A DNA stretch of 64,000 nt from Arcobacteraceae bacterium (GTDB taxonomy: Bacteria > Campylobacterota > Campylobacteria > Campylobacterales > Arcobacteraceae). The notes under the pieces are model-generated. The model made no database searches. It had not been told where the DNA came from and saw nothing but the letters and a program-made list of their open reading frames with translations. The translations under genes were made by a program, and so were the position numbers. Below, piece by piece: positions 28,263 through 36,413 of the stretch; the first letter of the stretch is position 1; each line of letters opens with the position of its first letter. The stretch is taken from contig JAQUAG010000002.1 in the NCBI GenBank assembly GCA_028687375.1, positions 62,001-126,000 of the forward strand, given 5' to 3'.

Positions 28263-28282
28263 AAGAGAGGTTTATCTCTCTT
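28263..28282 (+). terminator. Hairpin after the globin gene
   Basis: AAGAGAG, a 6-base loop and CTCTCTT form a perfect 7-bp stem 7 bases after the globin stop. It is followed only by TAGGATTTG, not a true T-tract. The hairpin occupies the same position as the stems preceding the core in the other two leader elements, so it may belong to the element. Confidence 0.5.
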
Positions 28283-28410
28283 TAGGATTTGTTACTCTTT
28301 AGACTGAATTTTATTCAGTCAGTCTTCATAGCGTAGTCTTGTGGCGAATGAAGTGAAGACAAAAAGTAAACATTAAACAGTAGGTCCCTTCAAATTTGGG
28401 ACAAATTTTA
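28263..28410 (+). repeat. Repeated structured leader element, copy C (upstream of 92-aa gene)
   Basis: The core TCTTTAGGATTTGTTACT (28279-28296) differs by one base from copies A and B. GTTACTCTTT can pair with AAAAAGTAAAC (28361-28371), enclosing a hairpin ACTGAATTTTATTCAGT and a larger one GTCTTCA / TGAAGAC. It is followed by GTCCC (28384-28388) and GGGAC (28398-28402), then AAGGAG and the ATG. From core to ATG is 143 bases, against 142 in the der copy. The middle of the element is unrelated in sequence to that of copy B, but lengths and stems agree. Confidence 0.65.
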
Positions 28411-28421
28411 AGGAGCTTACC

Positions 28422-28700
28422 ATGAAAAGAGATATGTGTGCTGATGTAAAGATGGAAGAGGGATATATGCGAATGAGTATAGAGTTTAATAATGATGAGA
28501 GCCGAACTAAAATTTCAGACATTATTACACAAGTTGAAAAAGAGATGAAAATATATCCAAGCGTTATACGAAGAAATTTAGATGAGCATTGTGGTAATTT
28601 TTCAGTTGAATTTGGAATTGAAGAGATGAACGGTAGAGATGCTGGTGAATTTTGTGAAACTGTTATGCATAAATTAGGAATCGACCATTGTTCAATATAA
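28422..28700 (+). CDS. Small protein of unknown function (92 aa)
   Basis: The 92-residue protein has a strong ribosome site (AAGGAG, 6 bases before the ATG). It begins MKRDMCADVKMEEGYMRMSI and contains four Cys (C6, C57, C83, C90). It has a mixed alpha/beta pattern and no signal peptide or membrane helix. I do not recognise a family. It lies directly under leader element C and its 3' end overlaps the likely ybeY start by 13 bases. Confidence 0.75.
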   Translation: MKRDMCADVKMEEGYMRMSIEFNNDESRTKISDIITQVEKEMKIYPSVIRRNLDEHCGNFSVEFGIEEMNGRDAGEFCETVMHKLGIDHCSI

Positions 28701-29110
28701 TTTTTGAAAATAATACAGATTTTAATATTGATTTAGAGTTTGTAAATAAGATTGCCACACATCTTAAAATTGGGGAAATAGAACTTATTTTGACAACGAA
28801 TGAGGAGATGCAAGAGATAAATCTTACAACTAGAGGCTTGGATAAACCAACAGATGTTTTAAGTTTTCCTTATCTTGAGATGCCAAACTCCCCTATTGGT
28901 TCTATTGTTATCTCACTTGATTTTTTAAAAGAATATTCAAAAGAGTATGAAAATACGATTGAAGAAGAATTTATTCTCCTTTTTATCCATGGAGTTCTTC
29001 ATATTTTAGGCTATGACCATGAAATAGACAATGGAGAACATAGAGAGAAAGAGAAAGAGCTTATAGAGTTTTTTAATCTTCCTCAAAGTCTCATCGTAAG
29101 GAATTCATAA
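28688..29110 (+). CDS. ybeY: Endoribonuclease YbeY (16S rRNA maturation)
   Basis: YbeY is a single-strand metallo-endoribonuclease that matures the 16S rRNA 3' end and takes part in ribosome quality control. The zinc motif HGVLHILGYDH with the following EIDNGEH is clear, as is TTRGLDKPTDVLSFPY. The length of 140 is typical. The start is a TTG overlapping the previous gene by 13 bases, with AGGAA seven bases upstream; no ATG gives a better start. Confidence 0.94.
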   Translation: MFNIIFENNTDFNIDLEFVNKIATHLKIGEIELILTTNEEMQEINLTTRGLDKPTDVLSFPYLEMPNSPIGSIVISLDFLKEYSKEYENTIEEEFILLFIHGVLHILGYDHEIDNGEHREKEKELIEFFNLPQSLIVRNS

Positions 29111-29533
29111 ATGTTATTTCAAAATCTTATTAAAAAAATACAATATTTCTTTTCTATGAAATTTTATATTGAAGTAGTTGTTGCGGTGGTACTTTTTATT
29201 TATGCTATGACATCTGGAAGTATGGTAGATATTATCGTATCTCTTCTTTATTTCATTATTTTACTTGAAATCGTACGAGCTGTAATTGGCTTTATTAGAG
29301 AACAAAGGATAAAAATTCGATTTTTAATTGATGCATTTATTATATTAGCTCTTAGAGAATTTATTGTAAATGTAGTCAAAATAAATAATGAAAATATTAA
29401 TGGGATAGATGCACTTTTCTCGAATAGCACTAATTTTCATATTTTAGTGTTTAGTGGTGTTTTAATATTTTTGTTTATTTTAAGATGGTTAGCACATCTT
29501 ACCTCTCCAGATAAACAATGTAAAAATGAATAA
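29111..29533 (+). CDS. PsiE-like membrane protein
   Basis: This is a 140-residue inner-membrane protein with four hydrophobic segments, roughly 20-40, 45-62, 75-95 and 115-133. The layout and the cytoplasmic loop REQRIKIRFLIDAFIILALR match the phosphate-starvation-inducible PsiE family, of unknown function. The ATG directly follows the ybeY stop, with AAGGAATT in front, so the two are probably co-translated. No Pho box was identified. Confidence 0.78.
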   Translation: MLFQNLIKKIQYFFSMKFYIEVVVAVVLFIYAMTSGSMVDIIVSLLYFIILLEIVRAVIGFIREQRIKIRFLIDAFIILALREFIVNVVKINNENINGIDALFSNSTNFHILVFSGVLIFLFILRWLAHLTSPDKQCKNE

Positions 29534-29549
29534 TTTTTCATAAAAAATA

Positions 29550-31133
29550 ATGTCAAAATATTTTTTATTTATTTTTCTCTTTTGCATCAAACTATTTGCA
29601 CTAGAGTTTACCGTTGCTTCGTATAATCCTGAAAATTTTTTTGATTTGCAAAAAGATGGGACTGAATACAAAGAATATATCCCAAATTTTTCAAATTGGG
29701 ATAAAAAAGCTTTTACTACAAAACTAAATAATACTGCAAAAGTTATCAATCAACTTGATGCAGATATCATTGTTTTAGAAGAAATTGAAAATAAAAATGC
29801 TCTCCTTTCTCTTATAAAAAAACTCAAATATCACTATTTTGCTTTTGATAAAAAACCAAAATCAGCAATTGGAATAGCAGTTTTAAGTAAATATCCCATT
29901 CTTTATAAAGAGATAATAGATGCTGATTCAAAATCCTCTTTTGAACGAAATATCTTAAAAGCAACAATACAAATAGAAAATAAAAAATTTATCGTTTATG
30001 CAAACCATTGGCGTTCAAAAAAAGCTACCGAAAGTAAACGAATTAAATATGCACTTGCTTTACAAAACTATCTTAAACTAAAAGGTTTTAGAGATGATTA
30101 TGTGATAGTTGGTGATTTAAATTCTAATTATGATGAGTTTATAACTTTTAAATATGACAAAACCCTTAATGATACAGCTGGCATAACAGGTATCAATCAA
30201 GTTTTAAATACTATAATTGATGGTAATTTTGTTGCAAAAGAGAATATTTTGAGCTATAACGATATGGTTCATTATAATCCATGGCTTGAACTTGAAACTA
30301 AAAATAGATTTAGCTTACAATTTAGAGGTGAAAATGGAACACCTGATAACATCATTCTTTCAAAAAATCTTTTTGATAATAAAGGGTTTTCTTATATCCA
30401 AAATAGTTTTACTGTTTTCAAACCAGATTTTTTATTTACAAAAAGAGGTACTATTAAAAGATGGGATAGTAAAAAGAAAGATGGTTTCTCCGACCACCTT
30501 CCTATAATTGCTAAATTTTCAACCAATAACCAATCGAGCATAAAAGTACCTTCTCAAAAAATGAAGGTTGCCCAAAAATCACCAAATATTCTAAAAATTA
30601 AAGATCTTTATGAAACTATCACTTTAAATGAATCTATTACATTTCATAACCTTTTAGTAACGTATAAATCTGACAAGTTTAGTGTTCTAAAAGGTGAAAA
30701 CAACGATCGTTCTATCCAATATTATAATAAAGAGAATAGGTTAGAATTAGGCTATTTTTATGATGTTAAAGTGAGTGAAATTGATGATTATTTTGGGAAC
30801 AAAGAGATACGAAAACTAGAAGTTTTAAAGAAAAAGAATAAAGTTTCAAATATACATAGCTTCTATATTAATGGGCTTTCAATCGATTTAGAAGATCCAA
30901 AATACCAAAATGAAATTATCACAAACCTAAAAGGGATATACAAAAAAGGATACCTTTATTATGAAAATAAAAAAGGGAAACAAAAGATAAAATTATATTT
31001 TAAAAAAGAGATGGAAAAACCCAAAGATGGTCTTTTTTTAGTTCTCCAAAGTGGTATATTAGCAACATATAAATCTAAAATTCAAATCCTTATCAATAAT
31101 GAAGATGATTACAAACTTTATATAAAAAGATAA
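29550..31133 (+). CDS. Secreted endonuclease/exonuclease/phosphatase-family nuclease
   Basis: The 527-residue protein has a short signal peptide (KYFLFIFLFCIKLFA) and a DNase I-like EEP domain at about 20-330. The metal and catalytic residues are visible: ASYNPENFFD, EEIENK, YANHWRSK, VGDLNSN and FSDHLPI. Residues 350-527 form a second beta-rich region that may contain OB-fold-like domains. It is probably periplasmic or extracellular and may cleave DNA for nutrient use, biofilm turnover or uptake. The substrate cannot be settled from sequence. It is followed by a 99-base gap with no clear terminator. Confidence 0.85.
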   Translation: MSKYFLFIFLFCIKLFALEFTVASYNPENFFDLQKDGTEYKEYIPNFSNWDKKAFTTKLNNTAKVINQLDADIIVLEEIENKNALLSLIKKLKYHYFAFDKKPKSAIGIAVLSKYPILYKEIIDADSKSSFERNILKATIQIENKKFIVYANHWRSKKATESKRIKYALALQNYLKLKGFRDDYVIVGDLNSNYDEFITFKYDKTLNDTAGITGINQVLNTIIDGNFVAKENILSYNDMVHYNPWLELETKNRFSLQFRGENGTPDNIILSKNLFDNKGFSYIQNSFTVFKPDFLFTKRGTIKRWDSKKKDGFSDHLPIIAKFSTNNQSSIKVPSQKMKVAQKSPNILKIKDLYETITLNESITFHNLLVTYKSDKFSVLKGENNDRSIQYYNKENRLELGYFYDVKVSEIDDYFGNKEIRKLEVLKKKNKVSNIHSFYINGLSIDLEDPKYQNEIITNLKGIYKKGYLYYENKKGKQKIKLYFKKEMEKPKDGLFLVLQSGILATYKSKIQILINNEDDYKLYIKR

Positions 31134-31232
31134 ATAACAAAAAACTCTTTATTTTAAATAGGTTTTGATGAAACTTTAGATAAAATCCACCACTAATTTT
31201 AAATTAAAATAATAAATAACAAGGTTTAATAA

Positions 31233-32570
31233 ATGATACATTGGATGCAGAAACACAAAAAATGGTTAGTAATAACTATCTGGATAAGCACAATAGCATT
31301 CGTAGGTGCTGGATTTGTAGGATGGGGAAGTTACAGCTATGGGAAAAGTGGTGGTACAATTGCTACTGTTGGTGATTTAAAGATTAATGGAAAAGATTTA
31401 GAGAAAGAATACAGTGCGATGTATGGTCAATACCAACAGATGTTTGGTGGTAATTTCAACCAAGAGATGGCTGATAAATTTAATTTAGAGCAACAAGCCT
31501 ATAACAATCTTGTACAAAAATATCTTGTATTAAATTTAGCAAAAAAATATGGAATTATTGCTACAGATGCAGAGGTTGCAAAAGAACTTGTAAAATATGA
31601 AGCTTTTATAAAAAATGGAAAATTTGATAAAAATACTTATGTACAAGTTCTTCAACAGAACAGAACAAATCCAACAGATTTTGAAAATGCGATGAAAAAC
31701 GATATTGTTTTTTATAAAACTATCTCTATTTTTAATTCTAAACTAACTAATAAAGAGATGAAAACACTAAGTGAAATCTATTTTAGTGAAGATGAAGTTT
31801 CGATCAATATCATCAATAGTAATAGTATTGACAAAAATTTTAGTGAACAACAACTAAAAGATTTTTGGGAAAAAAATAAAAACAACTATAAAACAACAGC
31901 AAAATACAAAATCAATATAGAGAAAATTGCCATAGGGAATGATGAAAAAGAATCGAAAAATCAAGCTCTTAAAAAATACTTAGCTCTTAAAAATAAAAAA
32001 GAAAATTTTGTATCTGAACAATTAATTGATGATGCAACAACAACTTTTGGGAATGACTTAGCTTCTATTATAGCTCTTAAAAATGGAGAGTTATTAAAAC
32101 CACTTAAAATTGGGAATGAATTTGTTATTGTGAAAATGTTAGAAAAAATTGCACCTAAACCACTTTCTTATGAAGAAGCTATTGGTATTGTAAGAAATGA
32201 TTTTACAAAAGAGATTGTAAAACAAAGACTTGATGAGAAAAAAAATACATTACTTAAAAACTTTAGCGGAACGAATATTGGATTTATCAGTAAAGAAAAT
32301 AGTTCAAACATAGCTTCTCTTACAAAAGAGGAAACAGATAAATTAGTCCAAGATATCACAACATCAACTACAGTAGTTAATGCAACGACATTTGGAGATA
32401 AAGTAGTAGTATTTAAAATTGAAAGTTCAAGGGTAAAAAGTGCAGATAGTGACAAAATAAACTCTTTACAACAAAATATTGAGAAAATTAAAAATGATGA
32501 GATTATAATGTCGTTGCTAGATAAATTACAAACGCAATATTCAGTAAAATCAAATATGAAAGTGAAATAA
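31233..32570 (+). CDS. Membrane-anchored periplasmic chaperone, PpiD/SurA-like
   Basis: The 445-residue protein has an N-terminal membrane anchor (WLVITIWISTIAFVGAGFVG) and a SurA-N/PpiD-type chaperone region at about 40-180 (NLEQQAYNNLVQKYLVLNLA). A helical, parvulin-like region follows. The catalytic parvulin domain is poorly conserved, so it may act as a holdase without prolyl isomerase activity. PpiD-type proteins help newly exported proteins fold in the periplasm. It lies 2 bases before ftsA; from memory the same order occurs in Campylobacter. Confidence 0.87.
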   Translation: MIHWMQKHKKWLVITIWISTIAFVGAGFVGWGSYSYGKSGGTIATVGDLKINGKDLEKEYSAMYGQYQQMFGGNFNQEMADKFNLEQQAYNNLVQKYLVLNLAKKYGIIATDAEVAKELVKYEAFIKNGKFDKNTYVQVLQQNRTNPTDFENAMKNDIVFYKTISIFNSKLTNKEMKTLSEIYFSEDEVSINIINSNSIDKNFSEQQLKDFWEKNKNNYKTTAKYKINIEKIAIGNDEKESKNQALKKYLALKNKKENFVSEQLIDDATTTFGNDLASIIALKNGELLKPLKIGNEFVIVKMLEKIAPKPLSYEEAIGIVRNDFTKEIVKQRLDEKKNTLLKNFSGTNIGFISKENSSNIASLTKEETDKLVQDITTSTTVVNATTFGDKVVVFKIESSRVKSADSDKINSLQQNIEKIKNDEIIMSLLDKLQTQYSVKSNMKVK

Positions 32571-32572
32571 AA

Positions 32573-33952
32573 GTGAATAAAATAGATAAAACAATTTTAG
32601 CTTTAGATATTGGGACTACACAAATAGTCTCTATTGTTGCTCGAAATGATTTAAATGATAAAATAAATATTTTGGGTATGGGAAAAGCACAAAGTGCGGG
32701 AATTAATAAAGGTAATATCGTTGATATTGATCTTGCATCTAGTTGTATCAAAGATGCTGTATTGCTTTCAAGAAGTAGTTGTGATGTTGAGATTGATGAA
32801 ACTTATGTCACTTTATCAGGAATGAATACAAGAAGTATCAGAAGTAAAGGTGCTACAAATATCCCAAGTGGTCATATCACAGCAAATGACATTAAACTTG
32901 TTTTAACAAGAGCTTTATATGAGGTGCAAATTTCTCCTGATTATGAAGCTATTCATGTAATACCTTTATATTTTACAGTTGATGATAATAACTCAATTGA
33001 AAATCCACTGAATATAAATGGATCAAGACTTGAAGTATACGCAAATATTATTATGGCAAAGAAAACAGCACTTATTAATATTAGAAATGCTTTAAAAAAA
33101 GCAAATCTTGAAGATATTAATTATGTCTTAACATCATATGCTTCTTCAATTGCAACACTTGACAATGATAATAGAAAACTAGGAAGTATGGTTATTGATA
33201 TGAGTGGAAGTACCTCTGAATTTTCTGTATTCCAAAATAAATCAATCACTTTTAATGATGTAGTTCCAATTGGAGGAGACCATCTGACAAATGATATCTC
33301 TATGATTTTAAAAACACCAATGAACAGTGCTGATGATATCAAAAAAAGATACGCTTCTCTTATCCCTATTCTAGATGGAGATAATCAACCATCAGAAAAA
33401 ATAAAAGTTCCACTTTTAGGAAATGAATCGATAAGTGAAGAAGTTTCTTTAGATTATATTCAAAAAATTGCTCATGCGAGAATAGAAGAGATTCTTATCC
33501 TCATACAACAAAAACTTCTTAATAGTGGTCTTTATAATAGTGTAAATACTATTATTTTAACAGGTGGTATGTCTAAAGTTCCTGGAATTGAGATGTTAGC
33601 AAGGGAGGTTTTCCAAGGTCTTCATATTCAAATTAAAAATCCAAAAAACATTCAAAATGGATATATCAATTTTAATGATTCATCACTAAGTGCTATAGCT
33701 GGACTTATTATTTATGCACTTGATACAGATCCATTTTTAGAACTTGATTCAAACAAACAATTAAGAGAAAAAGCAAGCAAAAAAAGGGTTCCACTTCCAG
33801 AAGAACCTATAATAAGAGATACAAGAGGAAATGAACCACCTCCTAGAACTCAAAATAGTAGTTATGAAGCTCCAGTAGCTCCACCAAAACCGCAAAGTGA
33901 CAAACCAACACCTTGGTCAACATTAATTAAAAAAATTTCAGAATGGATATAA
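32573..33952 (+). CDS. ftsA: Cell division protein FtsA
   Basis: FtsA is an actin-like ATPase that tethers FtsZ to the membrane. The 459-residue protein shows the phosphate-1 motif ILALDIGTTQIVSIVA, the SHS2/1C insert, VIDMSGSTSEFSVF and LTGGMSKVPGIE. The C-terminus carries a proline-rich linker and ends in the amphipathic helix WSTLIKKISEWI, the membrane-targeting peptide. The start is GTG. Its end lies just before ftsZ. Confidence 0.96.
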   Translation: MNKIDKTILALDIGTTQIVSIVARNDLNDKINILGMGKAQSAGINKGNIVDIDLASSCIKDAVLLSRSSCDVEIDETYVTLSGMNTRSIRSKGATNIPSGHITANDIKLVLTRALYEVQISPDYEAIHVIPLYFTVDDNNSIENPLNINGSRLEVYANIIMAKKTALINIRNALKKANLEDINYVLTSYASSIATLDNDNRKLGSMVIDMSGSTSEFSVFQNKSITFNDVVPIGGDHLTNDISMILKTPMNSADDIKKRYASLIPILDGDNQPSEKIKVPLLGNESISEEVSLDYIQKIAHARIEEILILIQQKLLNSGLYNSVNTIILTGGMSKVPGIEMLAREVFQGLHIQIKNPKNIQNGYINFNDSSLSAIAGLIIYALDTDPFLELDSNKQLREKASKKRVPLPEEPIIRDTRGNEPPPRTQNSSYEAPVAPPKPQSDKPTPWSTLIKKISEWI

Positions 33953-33957
33953 ATATT

Positions 33958-35094
33958 ATGAATGAAAGTTTATTTCAACCAACAATAATCGAAGGAAAAC
34001 CAACTACTACATTACCAGATAATGTAGCTAAAATTGCTGTAATTGGAGTTGGAGGTGGTGGATGTAATATGGTAAATCATATGATTCACGAAGGTATTCA
34101 TAGAATTGACCTCATAGTTTCAAACACAGATTTACAAGCTTTAAGAGTATCTGATGCTCCTATGAAAATTCAACTTGGTGCTGAACTTACAAAAGGTCTT
34201 GGTGCTGGGATGAAACCTGATATTGGAAGAGATTCTGCATTGGAAAGTTATGAGAATATCAAAGATGCACTTGCTGGTTCTGATATTGTTTTTATAGCAG
34301 CTGGTCTTGGAGGTGGTACAGGAACTGGAGCTGCTGCAATTGTAGCAAAAGCAGCAAAAGAGATAAAAGCACTTACTGTTTCAGTTGTTACAAAACCTTT
34401 TAAATGGGAAGGAAAAAGAAGAACAGCATTAGCGAATATTGGGCTTGAAGAACTTAAGAAATATAGTGACTCTATTATTGTTATTAAAAATGATAGATTA
34501 AAAGAGATTAGCGATGCTGAAGTTGGAATGAAAGATGCCTTTAGAATGGTTGATAATATACTTTATCAAGCAGTAAATGGTATGAGTGAAGTTATCTTAA
34601 AACCTGGAAGTAGCGATATCAATGTTGACTTTGCAGATGTTAAAACTATTATGCAACATCGTGGTATGGCTTTGATGGGGATAGGAAAAGGGAAAGGTGA
34701 AAATGCAGCAAGAGATGCTATTGAAAATGCTATAAAATCTCCACTTTTAGATGAAGTTTCACTTGAAAGTGCTAAAGGGATTATGATCCACTGGACATTT
34801 AACAAAAATCTTTCACTTTTTTCAGTAACTGAAATAATGGAAAATATTAATGACACTATTGATACAAATGCTGATATTATATTTGGTACAACAACAGATG
34901 ATTCACTAGCGAAAGATGAAGTAAAGATTACAATTGTAGCAACTGGATTTGAAACTCAAATAGATGATGACGATGAGGAAGCTGATAGTGAAAAACCAAA
35001 TATTCAAATCAAACACGATTTATCAAATGATCCTAATTACTATGATGTACCACCTTTTATGAGAGGATATGCAATAAAACACACTATTAAATGA
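33958..35094 (+). CDS. ftsZ: Cell division GTPase FtsZ
   Basis: FtsZ is the tubulin-like GTPase of the division ring. VIGVGGGGCNMVNHM, the tubulin signature GGGTGTGAAAI and the T7 loop region VDFADVKTIM are clear. The C-terminus ends in a conserved FtsA-binding type peptide (YYDVPPFMRGYA). I start at the ATG giving MNESLFQPT, 5 bases after the ftsA stop; an ATG five codons upstream inside ftsA is possible but lacks a ribosome site. Its stop overlaps the murJ start (ATGA). Confidence 0.97.
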   Translation: MNESLFQPTIIEGKPTTTLPDNVAKIAVIGVGGGGCNMVNHMIHEGIHRIDLIVSNTDLQALRVSDAPMKIQLGAELTKGLGAGMKPDIGRDSALESYENIKDALAGSDIVFIAAGLGGGTGTGAAAIVAKAAKEIKALTVSVVTKPFKWEGKRRTALANIGLEELKKYSDSIIVIKNDRLKEISDAEVGMKDAFRMVDNILYQAVNGMSEVILKPGSSDINVDFADVKTIMQHRGMALMGIGKGKGENAARDAIENAIKSPLLDEVSLESAKGIMIHWTFNKNLSLFSVTEIMENINDTIDTNADIIFGTTTDDSLAKDEVKITIVATGFETQIDDDDEEADSEKPNIQIKHDLSNDPNYYDVPPFMRGYAIKHTIK

Positions 35095-36413
35095 TTAAAA
35101 ATATCTTTACAAATAGTGCAGGAATTTTAGTCTCAAGAATCTTAGGATTCTTACGAGATATGATGACAGCTACAATCTTAGGGGCAAATATCTACAGTGA
35201 TATATTTTTTATAGCCTTTAAAATCCCAAATCTTTTTAGAACAGTATTTGCTGAAGGTGCTTTTACACAAGCATTTATCCCAGCTTTTTCAAGAAGTACA
35301 CATAAAACTAGGTTTACAACTATTATTTATACTCAACTTATTTTTATCCTTATAATTCTTTCACTTTTAGTTACTTTATTTGCAAAAGCTATAACAGCAG
35401 CTATTGCCTTTGGGTTTGATGAACATACACTAGACCTTGCAGCACCATTGGTTGCTATTAATTTTTATTATCTCCCTTTAATCTTTAGCGTTACATTTCT
35501 AGGGGCAATTTTACAATACAAAAATCATTTTGCAACGACTGCTTATTCTACAGCTTTATTAAATATCTCAATGATTATCTCATTACTACTTGCAAAAGGA
35601 TTAGAGGCACACGAAGTTGTCTATTATCTTAGTTTTGGAGTTGTTTTTGGTGGAATTTTACAACTTATAACACATATCATCTCTATTAACAATAGAAACC
35701 TCAATAAATATTTTGCTTTTAAACAGGAGCTAATTACCACAAAATCAAAGCTCACACAAGGATTTTATAAAACATTTTTCCCTGCAATCTTAGGCTCTTC
35801 TACAGCACATATTGCATCGTTTATCGATACAGCATTAGCTTCATTTTTAGTTACTGGAAGTATAAGTTATCTTTATTACGCAAATCGTATTTTTCAACTC
35901 CCTTTAGCTCTTTTTGCAATAGCTACTTCAATCGCCCTCTTTCCATCAATTGCAAAAGCTATTAAAAATAATGAACATCCAAAAGCATTAGCACTTCTTA
36001 GAAAATCATTTTGGTTTTTATTAGGATTGCTTTTTGTTTCAGCTTTTATAGGGATAGTTTTTAATAATCAAATTATTTATTTACTTTTTGAACGAGGAGC
36101 ATTTACTAGTCATGATACAGAGCAAACTGCCTTAATTTTAGCGATGTATCTAATTGGTCTCGTCCCTTTTGGATTAGCTAAAATATTCTCTTTATGGCTC
36201 TATTCAGAACAAAAACAAATGATAACTGCTAAAATATCGGCTAAATCTTTGACATTTAATATCATCTTCTCTTTAATCCTTATCGCACCATTTGGTGCAG
36301 CTGGACTTGCCTTTAGTTCAACTATGACAGGGTTTGTACTCTTTTTTTTAACTATCAAAGAGTTTGGATTTAGATTTTTTTATGATGAGATAATAAAAGG
36401 AAAAAACAAATGA
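35091..36413 (+). CDS. murJ: Lipid II flippase MurJ
   Basis: MurJ moves the peptidoglycan precursor lipid II across the inner membrane. The 440-residue protein has about 13 hydrophobic helices and the MviN/MurJ motifs FTNSAGILVSRILGFLRDMM, FRTVFAEGAFTQAFIPAF and LLFERGAFTSHDT. It is slightly short compared with E. coli (511). It overlaps ftsZ and the following ABC gene by 4 bases each, giving a coupled division-plus-envelope operon. Confidence 0.95.
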   Translation: MIKNIFTNSAGILVSRILGFLRDMMTATILGANIYSDIFFIAFKIPNLFRTVFAEGAFTQAFIPAFSRSTHKTRFTTIIYTQLIFILIILSLLVTLFAKAITAAIAFGFDEHTLDLAAPLVAINFYYLPLIFSVTFLGAILQYKNHFATTAYSTALLNISMIISLLLAKGLEAHEVVYYLSFGVVFGGILQLITHIISINNRNLNKYFAFKQELITTKSKLTQGFYKTFFPAILGSSTAHIASFIDTALASFLVTGSISYLYYANRIFQLPLALFAIATSIALFPSIAKAIKNNEHPKALALLRKSFWFLLGLLFVSAFIGIVFNNQIIYLLFERGAFTSHDTEQTALILAMYLIGLVPFGLAKIFSLWLYSEQKQMITAKISAKSLTFNIIFSLILIAPFGAAGLAFSSTMTGFVLFFLTIKEFGFRFFYDEIIKGKNK

